Shown piece by piece: positions 7,969 to 16,160 of a stretch of DNA of 64,000 nucleotides. A program made the translations under genes and the position numbers. The notes under the pieces are model-generated. The model saw only the letters and a program-made list of their open reading frames with translations, was not told the DNA's origin and did no database searches. The stretch is from assembly GCA_951812805.1 (NCBI GenBank), contig CATOSZ010000018.1:1-64000 (forward strand). The letters run 5' to 3'. The stretch is from an uncultured Alphaproteobacteria bacterium (GTDB taxonomy: Bacteria > Pseudomonadota > Alphaproteobacteria > GCA-2731375). Numbering within the stretch: the stretch's first letter is position 1; each line of letters begins with the position of its first letter.

Positions 7969-8017
7969 AAAGCCCCCAGGCTGATTGGCTCCATATAGCG
8001 GATCAGCCTGGGGCTTT
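7969..8017 (-). terminator. Hairpin downstream of istB
   Basis: AAGCCCCCAGGCTGAT and ATCAGCCTGGGGCTT form a 15-bp stem with one bulged C and a loop of about 17 nt. It begins 14 nt past the istB stop on the minus strand. Flanking T/A runs are short, so termination efficiency is uncertain. Confidence 0.5.
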
Positions 8018-8030
8018 GCTTACAGGGCGG

Positions 8031-8762
8031 CTACTTTTGTCGTCGCTGTTTGCTTTGTGCGAAGCGGTAAGACATGTTGCCTGTTTCGATGATTGCGCAG
8101 TGATGCGTTACACGATCCAGCAACGCGGTTGTCATTTTTGCATCTCCGAAGACGGAGACCCATTCCCCGAACTCCAGATTGGTGGTGATGATGACGCTGG
8201 TCTTCTCATAGAGTTTGCTGATCAGGTGGAACAAGAGCGCACCGCCGGATTTGGGGAATGGGATATAGCCCAGTTCGTCGATGATGACGCAATCCATGGC
8301 CGTCAGTTGCCGGATGATCTTGCCGGCGTTGCCTTCGGCCTGTTCCTTGATCAGCGCATTGATCAGATCGACGGCGTTGAAGAAACGGACCTTCTTTCCC
8401 TGATTGATCAACAGCGTCCCCAGAGCAATGGCGATGTGGGTTTTGCCCGTACCGGTTCCGCCCACCAGAATGAGGTTGTGGGCCTCCTGGGTGAACTGCC
8501 CTGAGCAGAAGGGGTCGATTTGCGCTTGGGTGACGGCGGCTAGGCCGTAATCGAAAGTGGCGAAGTCCTTATGGTGGGGGAACTTCGAGGCCCGCATTTG
8601 GTGCTGGATAGAGCGCACCCGGCGCTCTACAGTCTCGGCGTCGATCAGTTGCTTTATCGCAGTGGTCAGACTTGGCGGCTTGCGCGCGGCCAGCAAAGCT
8701 TCGGCGCAAGCCGCCATTCCATACAGCCTCAGGGCGATCAGTTGGTCTATCAAAGCTTTCAT
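8031..8762 (-). CDS. istB: IS21-family helper ATPase IstB
   Basis: This 243-aa AAA+ ATPase is related to DnaC/DnaA helpers and acts with IstA in target capture. Walker A is [13 protein letters not shown] near residues 99-111, Walker B is [13 protein letters not shown], and the sensor segment is [13 protein letters not shown]. Length matches the family (about 240-260 aa). The ATG at 8762 overlaps the istA stop (ATGA), giving translational coupling. The frame is intact, so the element may still be active. An upstream extension to 8786 would lie entirely inside istA and is not needed. Confidence 0.92.
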   Translation of the reverse strand: MKALIDQLIALRLYGMAACAEALLAARKPPSLTTAIKQLIDAETVERRVRSIQHQMRASKFPHHKDFATFDYGLAAVTQAQIDPFCSGQFTQEAHNLILVGGTGTGKTHIAIALGTLLINQGKKVRFFNAVDLINALIKEQAEGNAGKIIRQLTAMDCVIIDELGYIPFPKSGGALLFHLISKLYEKTSVIITTNLEFGEWVSVFGDAKMTTALLDRVTHHCAIIETGNMSYRFAQSKQRRQK

Positions 8763-10258
8763 GCGACGGCCTCCCCGGCAACGCACAGCGTCTCATAGCG
8801 CTTGCAGTCCGCTTCGGGCCGCAAGGTCAGTTGCGGATAGGCGTGGCTCTCGCCCCATGGCGCGATGACCGGCTCCACCAGTTGGTTGATCAGATTGATG
8901 ATGGCCGGAAGGCGCAGCGTGTTCTGCTCCACGGCCAGTTCACAGGCTATCTCGACCACCTCGATCCCGTGATCCTGGGCCAGCAGGAGCAGATCGACAA
9001 ACTCCCGGTCCCCGCCTTTGCCGGCCATGTAATGCGCCCTGACCCGGTGCATCGCCTCAGGCAATTGCCAACCCACAAAGGGCGCGCCATCTCTCAGCGC
9101 GCCGGGCTTGCGGTCGAGTAGGGGCAGGTAATGCCAGGGCTCGAAATAGCTGGCGTTGCGGGTAAAGCGGCGCTTGTGCTCGGCAATCACATTCTGCCCT
9201 GACACAACCACGATCCGGTCCGCATAGGCGCGCAGAGAGACAAGCTCCCCGGCGAACCGGGAGGGGACGCTATAGCGATTGGTGGCATATTGGACCAGAC
9301 AGGTAGAGCGGACACGAGCGGCCTTCTCAACATAGCCGTCAAAAGCCCGGCCCAGGGGACGCAGTTCGGCGCACTCGTCTGCGAACACGTCCGAGATCTT
9401 GCGATCCGATTGTTCGGGGTGGGCGCGATTCGCCAATTCCTCGCAGCGCAGACGCAACCAGCCGTTCAGCGCATCCAGATCGTCAAAGGCGGGCTTGGGC
9501 GCAAACAGCTGTCCCCGCAGGAACCCAACCTGGTTCTCAATCTGACCCTTCTCCCACCCCGCCGCGGGTGTGCAAGCAACCGGTTCCATCACATAGTGGT
9601 TCATCAACGCCAGAAAGCGCGGATGGAACACACGGTCCTTAGAGCGCGAAACATAGGTTACCATCGTCTTGGGGTTGTCGATGATCACCCGGCGCGGTAC
9701 GCCGCCATAGAAAGACATCGCCCGTGCAAAGGCGTCCAGCACCATCTCCTGAGATTCGCTGGGATAGGCAACAACAAAGGGCTTGCGGCTATGACATAGG
9801 CGGAAGTGGGCAACCTTTACCTTCTGCTCGACACCGCCCAGGACAGCGTATTCCGTGCTCCAGTCAAACTGGAGCGCGTCACCTGCCGTAAAGTGCAACG
9901 GAATGAACGCATCCCCCGATCCGGCGCCAGAACGCTTCAGGTCGCGGACAAACCTCTGAACCGTCGAGTAGGATCCGCTATAGCCTTCCGACACAAGCTG
10001 CTCATAAAGCTTCTTGGCCGTCCGGCGCTCACGGCGCGGGCGCCCCAGGTCCTGCTCAAAGAGCGCCCGAAGCCGGCTGGCGAAGCCATCGCTAAGCTTA
10101 CGCCGGACGGGTGAAACGCGCCGCTGATAGCTCGGTGGATCGCCGTCCTTCAGATACTTCTTAATCGTGTTCCGCGACAAACCAGTCTGACGAGATACAG
10201 ATCGGATACTCCGACCCTCCCGTAATATCCAACGTCGGATCTTCAATACGCTTTCCAT
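8759..10258 (-). CDS. istA: IS21-family transposase IstA
   Basis: This 499-aa DDE transposase starts with an HTH region ([20 protein letters not shown], then [11 protein letters not shown]). An rve integrase core follows: first Asp in LQFDWSTEY, second Asp in IIDNPKTM, and Glu in [10 protein letters not shown] Mu-C-like C-terminal part completes it. Length and domain order are full for the family, so it is probably functional. I chose the ATG at 10258, just before the conserved LKIRRW; an in-frame GTG at 10285 would add nine residues. It is read outward from the right IS end, where CCCACC-type repeats lie upstream. Confidence 0.92.
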   Translation of the reverse strand: MESVLKIRRWILREGRSIRSVSRQTGLSRNTIKKYLKDGDPPSYQRRVSPVRRKLSDGFASRLRALFEQDLGRPRRERRTAKKLYEQLVSEGYSGSYSTVQRFVRDLKRSGAGSGDAFIPLHFTAGDALQFDWSTEYAVLGGVEQKVKVAHFRLCHSRKPFVVAYPSESQEMVLDAFARAMSFYGGVPRRVIIDNPKTMVTYVSRSKDRVFHPRFLALMNHYVMEPVACTPAAGWEKGQIENQVGFLRGQLFAPKPAFDDLDALNGWLRLRCEELANRAHPEQSDRKISDVFADECAELRPLGRAFDGYVEKAARVRSTCLVQYATNRYSVPSRFAGELVSLRAYADRIVVVSGQNVIAEHKRRFTRNASYFEPWHYLPLLDRKPGALRDGAPFVGWQLPEAMHRVRAHYMAGKGGDREFVDLLLLAQDHGIEVVEIACELAVEQNTLRLPAIINLINQLVEPVIAPWGESHAYPQLTLRPEADCKRYETLCVAGEAVA

Positions 10259-10438
10259 CAATACCACCTGCTCTTTCCTCCGCACTGTTCCGTGCGGATG
10301 CTAGCGTTCCAGGTGGGTCAATTCTTACCGCTCATAACCCACCAAAGTGGGTCAGTTTTGCATGCCGATTCACAGCCCGGGGTTATTGAACGTGTCGTCC
10401 GCGCGCGGATCCGAATCCGAGGAAAGAAGGCAGCAGGC

Positions 10439-10834
10439 ATGAGCCAGGTGGAAATCGTCCAGGCCCCTGATCTCGACGGGTGTCGCGAGGCGTTCGTATT
10501 GCGGGAAGATCGGGTCGGCCATTATCCGGAATTTCGCGATTTCTTCGCGCGCACCTTCGACCTCGAGCGGGTCGGCCTGGCGACGCCCGGCTATCTTCGC
10601 GGACCCTCCGGCATGAGCTATGCCGTCGTCTTCCTCGGCCGCAGCGGCGAGCCGTTCCCCGCCGGCGTGGAGCTGTTCGCCCTGCCGGCGGCGTTGGAGC
10701 CACTCGACGACGCGGCGGTGGACAAGGATCTCTGGGCCATTCTCGGCTGGATGATCGACGGCGTCGGCCCGCCCTGGAGCCGCGCGGACCTGGAGGCGAC
10801 GGGGCGGCTGTACCGGATCCCGGCGACGCGCTGA
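10439..10834 (+). CDS. Conserved-looking small protein of unknown function
   Basis: This 131-aa acidic, soluble-looking protein has no signal peptide or membrane segment. It includes LREDRVGHYPEFRDFFARTF and AILGWMIDGVGPPWSRADLE; I do not recognise a family. The ATG follows a purine-rich GAGGAAAGAAGG ribosome-binding stretch. The codon use is typical of the rest of the window and unlike the IS genes, so it is chromosomal. It lies 64 bp right of the IS21 end, divergent from the cupin gene, so the IS sits where their shared promoter region was. Confidence 0.65.
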   Translation: MSQVEIVQAPDLDGCREAFVLREDRVGHYPEFRDFFARTFDLERVGLATPGYLRGPSGMSYAVVFLGRSGEPFPAGVELFALPAALEPLDDAAVDKDLWAILGWMIDGVGPPWSRADLEATGRLYRIPATR

Positions 10835-10929
10835 TCGGCCACCGCCGAAACGTGCGGCCTTGTGCGCTTTCGACGCTGCGCCTATCTCAAATCGGGTAGG
10901 AGGGGTCCTCTCGGCGCCCCTCCTCCCAC

Positions 10930-10963
10930 ACCACCGGGCATACGTTCTACGTACCACGGCGGT
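10930..10963 (-). other. Group II intron domain V candidate
   Basis: The RNA strand ACCGCCG-UGG-UACG-UAGAA-CGUA-UGCC-CGGUGGU forms a 7-bp lower stem (one G-U), a bulge and a 4-5-bp upper stem, exactly 34 nt. It overlaps the last codons of the maturase gene. The following stem (GGAGGGG/CCCCUCC, about 10898-10928) with an unpaired A in CUACCC fits domain VI and the branch point. Confidence 0.55.
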
Positions 10964-12386
10964 TTCCGGTCAGTTGTAACGCGAGATACCTATCGGTCAT
11001 AGGGACAAGCCCCTGGCCTTCGAACCAAGCCAGGGTCATGGCTTCGGTGGCTTGATAGCTGAGGGACTTGCGCCACCAGCCCTTGCCGGAGAGAGCCAAG
11101 ATCCAGGCCCGCCGCTCGGGCACCCCGAGGCTTCGCAGGAAGTCCGCTTGCGCCTTGGTGCGCTTGCATTGCTTGAGCCGGACACAGCGCAGTTTTCGAC
11201 GGATCCAGCCGTCGAGACGCCGAAGCTGGCTCGCGCAACGGGCATGGCGGAAGTACGTCACCCAGCCGGCGAGGAAGCCGTTGAGTTCGCCGACCATGCG
11301 CGCGAGGCTGATGCCCCGGTTGCGCCGGGTGATCTCGCGAACCCGTTGCTTCGCCCGCCGCAGGCTTTGCGGCGCGATGCCGAGCGATCCATCCGACAAC
11401 AGCCGGTGGCCGAGGAACTTGCGGTCCCCGGCCGGAGCGACGGCACTTTTCTCCTGGTTGACCCGCAGATGCAACCTGCCTTGGAGGAATTCGGCGACCG
11501 AGGCCATCACCCGCTCGCCCGCCGCTCGAGTGCGAACGTAGATGTTCACGTCGTCGGCATAACGGCAGAAGCTATGGCCCCGCGCCTCCAGCATCCGGTC
11601 CAGATCGTCCAGTAGAAGATTGGCCAGCAGCGGCGACAGCGGGCCGCCTTGCGGCGTGCCCTCATGGCGCCGGATGCAGACGCCGGTCTGCATCATCCCC
11701 GCTTGCAGAAAGCGACGGATGGTGCGCAGCAGGCGCTTGTCGCCAATCCGCCCAGCCAGTCGGGACATCAGAATGTCGTGATTGACCCGGTCGAAGAACG
11801 CCTCCAGATCCAGGTCGACCACAATCCCGCGGCCTTCGGCAACGTACTTACCCGCTTGGGCCAGAGCATCGTGAGCGCTCCGGCCCGGACGGAAGCCGAA
11901 ACTCGAAGCCGAGAAACCCGGATCGAGGATCGGCTGAAGGACGTGCAGGATGGCTTGCTGAACCAGACGATCCAGCACCGTCGGGATGCCCAATTGCCGC
12001 ATCCCGCCTCCCGGCTTGGGGATCGAGACCCCCTTCACCGGTTGGGGCCGATAGTCGCCTCGCGACAACGCCGCCACCAGCGCGTCCTTGTGATCGACGA
12101 GCCAGAGCCGCAGGTCTTGGATGGTCATCCCATCCACGCCCGCCGACCCCTTGTTCGCCTTCACCCGCTTGTAGGCTTGGTTCAGGTTGGCGGAACTCAC
12201 CACCCGTTCCATCAGGTCTTGCGTCAAGGCTCGTTGCCGGTCCAACGCCGTGCGCACTTGTGGCACCTCGCAGGCTCCAGTTCCGGTTCCGCCGTCACCA
12301 GGGGCCTCGGGGCGCAGCGCCTTCATCAGGGCCTCGTCGAAAAGGTCCAATTGATAGCCACCGCCTTGCTGCCGCTCCATGCTCAT
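10947..12386 (-). CDS. ltrA: Group II intron reverse transcriptase/maturase
   Basis: This 479-aa intron-encoded protein carries the RT blocks in order: GSAGVDGMT (about residue 79), GFRPGRSAHDA, DLDLEAFFDRVNHD (catalytic Asp), GTPQGGPLSPLLANLLL, CRYADDVNIYV (YADD active site) and FLGHRL. A maturase X/thumb region with ELNGFLAGWVTYFRHA follows. It ends TGNRRGT with no HNH endonuclease domain, as expected for the class C lineage. It assists splicing and reverse transcription for retrohoming. The frame is complete, so activity is plausible. Confidence 0.92.
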   Translation of the reverse strand: MSMERQQGGGYQLDLFDEALMKALRPEAPGDGGTGTGACEVPQVRTALDRQRALTQDLMERVVSSANLNQAYKRVKANKGSAGVDGMTIQDLRLWLVDHKDALVAALSRGDYRPQPVKGVSIPKPGGGMRQLGIPTVLDRLVQQAILHVLQPILDPGFSASSFGFRPGRSAHDALAQAGKYVAEGRGIVVDLDLEAFFDRVNHDILMSRLAGRIGDKRLLRTIRRFLQAGMMQTGVCIRRHEGTPQGGPLSPLLANLLLDDLDRMLEARGHSFCRYADDVNIYVRTRAAGERVMASVAEFLQGRLHLRVNQEKSAVAPAGDRKFLGHRLLSDGSLGIAPQSLRRAKQRVREITRRNRGISLARMVGELNGFLAGWVTYFRHARCASQLRRLDGWIRRKLRCVRLKQCKRTKAQADFLRSLGVPERRAWILALSGKGWWRKSLSYQATEAMTLAWFEGQGLVPMTDRYLALQLTGNRRGT

Positions 12387-12797
12387 CGAGTTGGTCCAGA
12401 CTGCTCCTTGCTATTCGGATTCGGCCCTTCGGCGCCTCGCGGCCCCTACTATGGCCTCGGCTGACTTCTCCACCGCCGTCGCTCCCCGTCGCCGGGTCGC
12501 TACTCGGTTCCCCCGAGAGCGCTGGAGATCTCCCTGGGTAAAACCTTGATCTTTCCGCCGGTCGCGGCCGGATTTACCAATGCGATGTCCGAACGACTAT
12601 CGGGCATCGCCATCCATTGCTGGCTTACCCCATCGCACCGGCCTGATATCCGGTTTCTGTTCGTCCGCTCCGGATTTTGCCTCCGGCTTCCTCCCCACCC
12701 CACCTCGCGGCGACGCAGTTGCCTTCAGCTAACGGTTCCGGTCGTTACGGCCCGTAGAGAACTTCCATCTCCTAGATCAACGCCATGCCAGGCACAC

Positions 12798-12825
12798 AAG
12801 AAAAAGGGCGCCCCGCAGGGCGCCC
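12798..12825 (-). terminator. Rho-independent terminator of the sRNA (UNCG loop)
   Basis: The 8-bp stem GGGCGCCC/GGGCGCCC closes a TGCG loop (UNCG class, very stable). It is followed on the minus strand by TTTTTCTT. The U-tract ends exactly at the predicted 5' end of the group II intron. Confidence 0.85.
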
Positions 12826-12929
12826 GAAGCGACATCCAACCGGGTTGAGGGCATGAACGGTTGGATAGAGAGGGAAAGCTACACTCAAGGTGAAGGCCCC
12901 TTGCCGGTAGGACCGCCTCGCGGCCTTCG
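12798..12929 (-). ncRNA. Candidate sigma-54-dependent small RNA, about 130 nt
   Basis: Downstream of a perfect -24/-12 element the minus strand encodes three neat hairpins. Hairpin 1 pairs GAAGGCC (12928-12922) with GGCCTTC (12898-12892). Hairpin 2 pairs ATCCAACCG (12866-12858) with CGGTTGGAT (12842-12834) around a 15-nt loop. Hairpin 3 is the terminator. The linker between hairpins 1 and 2 and the second loop are pyrimidine-rich (TTTCCCTCTCT; TGCCCTCAACC), the kind of single-stranded patch that can pair with purine-rich ribosome-binding sites. No credible protein is encoded. The transcription start is predicted to within a few nt from the promoter. I recognise no known RNA family. Confidence 0.65.
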
Positions 12930-12939
12930 GGTACTACGT

Positions 12940-12956
12940 AGCAAGGGGCGTGCCAA
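12940..12956 (-). promoter_or_regulatory. Sigma-54 (-24/-12) promoter
   Basis: The minus strand reads TTGGCACGCCCCTTGCT, a full match to the RpoN consensus YTGGCACG-N4-TTGCW, with GG and GC dinucleotides 12 bp apart. It predicts transcription starting near 12929-12932, heading into the three-hairpin sRNA. By chance such a full match is rare. Confidence 0.8.
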
Positions 12957-12995
12957 CTTTTACGATCTGCGGAAAACCAACGATTTTTTGTTTCC

Positions 12996-13013
12996 ATCAC
13001 CCAAATAGGTGAT
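12996..13013. promoter_or_regulatory. Candidate enhancer palindrome ATCACC-N6-GGTGAT
   Basis: This 18-bp inverted repeat (ATCACC, CAAATA spacer, GGTGAT) is centred about 75 bp upstream of the predicted sRNA start. Sigma-54 promoters need an activator bound upstream, and this position and symmetry suit a dimeric NtrC-type activator. Which activator binds is unknown. Confidence 0.45.
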
Positions 13014-13023
13014 ATTTCCAATT

Positions 13024-13037
13024 ATGGCACGTGCCAT
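13024..13037. promoter_or_regulatory. Candidate enhancer palindrome ATGGCACGTGCCAT
   Basis: This perfect 14-bp palindrome is centred about 100 bp upstream of the predicted sRNA start and 26 bp from the other palindrome. It contains TGGCAC in both directions. It may be a second activator site; sequence symmetry and position are the only evidence. Confidence 0.4.
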
Positions 13038-13127
13038 TTCGATACATTAATTCAGATCTAGGAATAGTCGGTCAAATTGATCAGTCCCGAATTGGGAATT
13101 TGCCGCTATTTTCGATAAAGACCGCCC

Positions 13128-14312
13128 TCAGCCTTCCGGCGCCAATCTTTTTTCGACCAGGCGCGTCCAGTAGCTCGCGCCGAGAGCGAGAATCTCGTCG
13201 TTGAAGTCGTAGCCGGGATTGTGCACCTGGCAGGCTTCGCCCCCCTGGCCGGTTTCGTCGCCGTTGCCGATGTAGATATATGCCCCGGGGCAGGCCTCCA
13301 GCATATCGGAGAAGTCCTCCGAGGCCATGACGAGGGAGCGGTTGCGGTCGACGTTCTCCTCGCCGACCAGGTCCGCGGCGACGGTCGCGACGAAGGCCGC
13401 CTCGTCCACGTCGTTCACCAGCGGGCGGAAGATGTCGCGGAAGTCGACCTCGGCGCGGGCGCCGAAGCCCTCGGCGATGCCGCGTGCCAGCTCGCCGATA
13501 CGCCGTTCGACCAGGGCCATGGTCTCGCGGCTGAACACGCGCACGGTGCCGCCCAGGCTCGCGTCGTTGGGGATGACGTTGTAGGCGTCGCCCGCGTGCA
13601 GGCGGGTGATCGAGAGGACGACGGTGTCGTGCGGGCGGGCATTGCGGGCGACGATGGTCTGCAGGGCGGCGACGATCTGCGCCGCGATCGGCACCGGATC
13701 GATCGAGCCCTCCGGCCGCGCACCGTGGGCGCCCCGGCCGATCACGCGCACGTCGAAGAAAGCGCCGCCCGCCATCATCGGCCCGGACCGGATGGCGAAC
13801 TTGCCGGGCGCCACGCTCGGCGTGTTGTGCATGCCGTAGATCCGTTCCATCGGGAAATCGCGAAACAGGCCGCCCTCGACCATCGCGCGGGCGCCGCCCA
13901 GGCCCTCTTCCGCCGGCTGGAAGACGAAGTGGACGGCACCGTCGAAGTTCCGGGTTTCCGCCAGATGGCGGGCCGCGCCGAGCAGCATGGTGGTATGGCC
14001 GTCGTGGCCGCAGGCGTGCATCTTGCCGGCCTGGGTCGAGCGGTGGGCGAAGTCGTTCGCCTCGTCGATCGGCAGGGCGTCCATGTCGGCGCGCAGGCCG
14101 ATGGCACGCGGGGTGTTGCCGACGCGCAGCGTGCCGACGACGCCGGTGCCGGCGAGGCCGCGATGCACCTCGATGCCCCACTCCGCCAGTAGGCCGGCGA
14201 CGATGTCCGAGGTCCGCGTCTCCTCGAAGCCGAGTTCGGGATGGGCGTGGATGTCGCGGCGGATCCGGGCGAGCTCGTCGGCCCGCGCGGCGATCTCGGG
14301 GATGATGTTCAT
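13128..14312 (-). CDS. M20 family amidohydrolase (hippurate/N-acyl amino acid hydrolase type)
   Basis: This 394-aa M20D metallopeptidase/amidohydrolase has family markers in order: RRDIHAHPELGFEE (residues 19-32), LRADMDALPIDE, KMHACGHDGHTTMLL (metal-binding Cys, His, Asp), FQPAEEGLGGARAM, and MASEDFSDML near the C-terminus. Relatives hydrolyse N-acyl or N-carbamoyl amino acids, hippurate or IAA conjugates in the cytoplasm. ATG start. It is divergent from the aldolase/TauD/enolase operon with about 130 bp between the starts, so it may supply or clear a substrate for that pathway. The exact substrate cannot be told from sequence. Confidence 0.88.
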   Translation of the reverse strand: MNIIPEIAARADELARIRRDIHAHPELGFEETRTSDIVAGLLAEWGIEVHRGLAGTGVVGTLRVGNTPRAIGLRADMDALPIDEANDFAHRSTQAGKMHACGHDGHTTMLLGAARHLAETRNFDGAVHFVFQPAEEGLGGARAMVEGGLFRDFPMERIYGMHNTPSVAPGKFAIRSGPMMAGGAFFDVRVIGRGAHGARPEGSIDPVPIAAQIVAALQTIVARNARPHDTVVLSITRLHAGDAYNVIPNDASLGGTVRVFSRETMALVERRIGELARGIAEGFGARAEVDFRDIFRPLVNDVDEAAFVATVAADLVGEENVDRNRSLVMASEDFSDMLEACPGAYIYIGNGDETGQGGEACQVHNPGYDFNDEILALGASYWTRLVEKRLAPEG

Positions 14313-14444
14313 GGGCGCGTCGTCCTTCCGTGCCGGGGCCCGCCACTCTGCCCGCGCGGGCCGCACTGTCAAGGGCCGACTGGACCCCTTGCGGCCGTGG
14401 TGGCATTCTGCCCGCGACCCTTTCCCGCACGGAGCCTTCCCGCC

Positions 14445-15227
14445 ATGAACATCGCCGCCCAGGGCGTCCAGAACGCCAACATCGAAGAGACCCGCCGCCA
14501 GGCCCGCATCGACCTCGCCGCCGCGCACCGCATTGCGGTGATGCACGAGTTCCACGAGGGCATCTTCAACCACTTCACCCTGGTCGTGCCGGGCACCACC
14601 GATCGCTATTACCAGATCCCCTTCGGCCTGCACTGGTCGGAAGTGACGGCGAGCTGCTTCATGGAGGTCGGCTTCGACGGCGCCCTGCTGGCCGGTGAGG
14701 GCGAGATCGAGCGGTCCTGCTATTGCATCCACGCGCCGATCCACGAGCTGGCGGGGCACGCCACCGCCGTCTTTCATACCCACATGCCCTATGCCAGCGC
14801 GCTCACCCGGCTGAAGGACATGCACATCAAGCCGATCGGCCAGACCGAGCTCGGCACGATGATGCAGACCGGCTACGACTATCTCTATACCGGCCCCGCC
14901 TTCGTCCGCGAGGAGGGCGTGCGCCTGGCCGGCGTGCTGGGCGATAAGGGTATCTTGATGATGGCGAACCACGGCGCGCTCACCGTCGGCCGTTCCGTCG
15001 CCGAGGCCTACGACCGGCTCTACTATCTCGAGCGGGTCGCCCAGGTGCAGCTCTATGCCATGTGGAGCGGGCAGGAGTTGAACCCGTTGCCCGAGGAAAC
15101 GATCCAGAAGACCTACGACATCTACAAGAGCAAGTCGCCGAAGTATGGCGGCAAGTCGAACCACGAGCATCACTTCCAGGCCCTGAAGCGGATACTCGAC
15201 CGGCGCGAGCCGGACTACCGCGACTAG
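14445..15227 (+). CDS. Class II aldolase/adducin family protein
   Basis: This 260-aa class II aldolase/adducin-fold protein shows the zinc-binding pair of the family in FHTHMPYASALT (His-x-His near residue 105) and the later His in MANHGALTVG. Family members are L-fuculose-phosphate aldolases, ribulose-5-phosphate 4-epimerases and decarboxylase-like proteins. An uncharged substrate is possible because a clear phosphate-binding signature is not evident. GGAG lies 8-11 nt upstream of the ATG. It is the first gene of an operon with a TauD dioxygenase 15 bp downstream. Confidence 0.85.
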   Translation: MNIAAQGVQNANIEETRRQARIDLAAAHRIAVMHEFHEGIFNHFTLVVPGTTDRYYQIPFGLHWSEVTASCFMEVGFDGALLAGEGEIERSCYCIHAPIHELAGHATAVFHTHMPYASALTRLKDMHIKPIGQTELGTMMQTGYDYLYTGPAFVREEGVRLAGVLGDKGILMMANHGALTVGRSVAEAYDRLYYLERVAQVQLYAMWSGQELNPLPEETIQKTYDIYKSKSPKYGGKSNHEHHFQALKRILDRREPDYRD

Positions 15228-15242
15228 GCGGGCGGGGCGGTC

Positions 15243-16160
15243 ATGGCGCTCGCCCGGCCGGAGGTGCTGCCCCGGATCGTGCCCACGGGCGCCGCGCTCG
15301 GCGCCGCGGTGGTGGATCTCGACGTGACCCGCCCCGTCTCCGCCGAGGCGGCGGCGGTGTTGAACCGGGGCCTCGACGAGCACGGTGTGCTGCTGGTCCG
15401 CGGCCAGCCGATGACGCCCGGCGAACTCACCGCCTTCTCGCGCGTCTTCGGCGCGTTGCAGCCGCACGTGCAGAAGATCTACCACCATCCCGAAGACCCG
15501 AACGTGGTCGTCATGACCAACCGCAAGCCCGACGGCAGCTTCAACGAGGCGGGCGCGCGGCGGGGTGCGACCGAGGAGACCCGGCACGGCTGGCATTCCG
15601 ATCTCGCCTACGATCCGGTGCCGGCCAAGGCGACGCTGCTGCACGCCCAGGCGGTCCCCTCCTCCGGCGGCAACACCTGCTTCTCGAACGCCTTCCGGGC
15701 TTATGGCGACCTGTCGGACACGCTGCGCCGCCGGCTCGACGGGCTGGAGGGGGAATTTCCCTACGGCGGCCATACCCGCAACAAGGCGACCGCGCTCGCC
15801 GCCAGCACCCTCGATGCCGAGGCGCAGAAAAGCGCGCAGGCCGTCCATCCCATCGTCGTCGCCCATCCGGTGACCGGCCGGCCGGCGATCTATGCCAACC
15901 CGCTGGTGACGTCCTGCATCCTCGGCCTGGACAGGGCCGAGAGCGAGGCGCTGATCGAGGCGCTGGCCGGCGCCCTCGACCGGCCCGACTATCGCTGGGA
16001 GCATGTCTGGTCGCCGGGCGACACGCTGATCTGGGACAACCGCGGCGGCACCATGCATACCGGCCGCCTCGACTATCCGCGCGCGGAGGAGCGGACCTTC
16101 ATCCGCACCACGGTCACCGGCGCGGCGATGATCCCCCACCGCCTGCCGGCCGACGCGTGA
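15243..16160 (+). CDS. TauD/TfdA-family Fe(II)/2-oxoglutarate dioxygenase
   Basis: This 305-aa TauD/TfdA dioxygenase has the Fe-binding His-x-Asp in GWHSDLAYDPVP (about residue 118), the distal His in TMHTGRLDYPR and the 2-oxoglutarate-binding Arg shortly after (RTFIRTTVTG). Such enzymes hydroxylate sulfonates, phenoxyacetates or carboxylates and split off the resulting leaving group. The stop overlaps the GTG start of the downstream enolase-superfamily gene by 4 nt (GTGA). Substrate unknown; together with an aldolase and an enolase-superfamily dehydratase or racemase it suggests breakdown of a hydroxy acid or ether. Confidence 0.88.
   Translation: MALARPEVLPRIVPTGAALGAAVVDLDVTRPVSAEAAAVLNRGLDEHGVLLVRGQPMTPGELTAFSRVFGALQPHVQKIYHHPEDPNVVVMTNRKPDGSFNEAGARRGATEETRHGWHSDLAYDPVPAKATLLHAQAVPSSGGNTCFSNAFRAYGDLSDTLRRRLDGLEGEFPYGGHTRNKATALAASTLDAEAQKSAQAVHPIVVAHPVTGRPAIYANPLVTSCILGLDRAESEALIEALAGALDRPDYRWEHVWSPGDTLIWDNRGGTMHTGRLDYPRAEERTFIRTTVTGAAMIPHRLPADA

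Larger units (their letters stand above)
7396..10374 (-). mobile_element. IS21-family insertion sequence (istA-istB)
   Basis: This 2.98-kb element has terminal inverted repeats: the left end reads TGTCAATCAGCATTTAATTC and the right end, on the other strand, TGTGAATCGGCATGCAAAAC. Both continue into CTGACCC and then into internal GACCC-type repeats, as in IS21 elements. It encodes the IstA transposase and IstB helper with a 4-nt overlap on the minus strand. The left non-coding arm holds a long hairpin and an IS256-family remnant. The flanks (GGCCGCGGAA and GCCCGGGGTT) show no exact 4-8 bp duplication, so the duplication has decayed or the ends have rearranged. It separates the cupin gene from a small plus-strand gene. 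Confidence 0.85.
10891..12797 (-). mobile_element. Group IIC-type bacterial intron with maturase
   Basis: On the minus strand the element starts with GTGTGCC (consensus GUGYG) at 12797 and ends with CCCGAT at 10891, about 1.9 kb. It contains a 410-nt structured 5' region, one intron-encoded protein without an endonuclease domain, a 34-nt domain-V-like stem and a domain-VI-like stem with an unpaired A near the 3' end. The 5' exon is an intrinsic terminator (GGGCGCCC, TGCG loop, then TTTTTCTT), and insertion right after terminators is the hallmark of class IIC introns. Boundaries are predicted from motifs only. Confidence 0.75.

Noticed and set aside
12293-12947. A CRISPR-like or tandem repeat array in the intron 5' region
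   Set aside because: The repeats are isolated stems of intron RNA structure and sRNA hairpins; there is no regular repeat-spacer period. I found no CRISPR array in the window.
12725-13021. A 98-codon minus-strand frame across the sRNA region
   Set aside because: The composition is that of a random frame (Cys/Trp/Pro rich, no family). It crosses the promoter, three hairpins, the terminator and the intron start, and its ATG has no ribosome-binding site. The RNA-gene reading explains the stretch better.
14313-16139. Minus-strand open frame running from the M20 gene antisense through the aldolase and dioxygenase genes
   Set aside because: It is a shadow of high-GC coding sequence. The plus strand encodes two proteins with intact catalytic motifs in the same stretch, and the minus translation is low-complexity His/Gly/Arg-rich.
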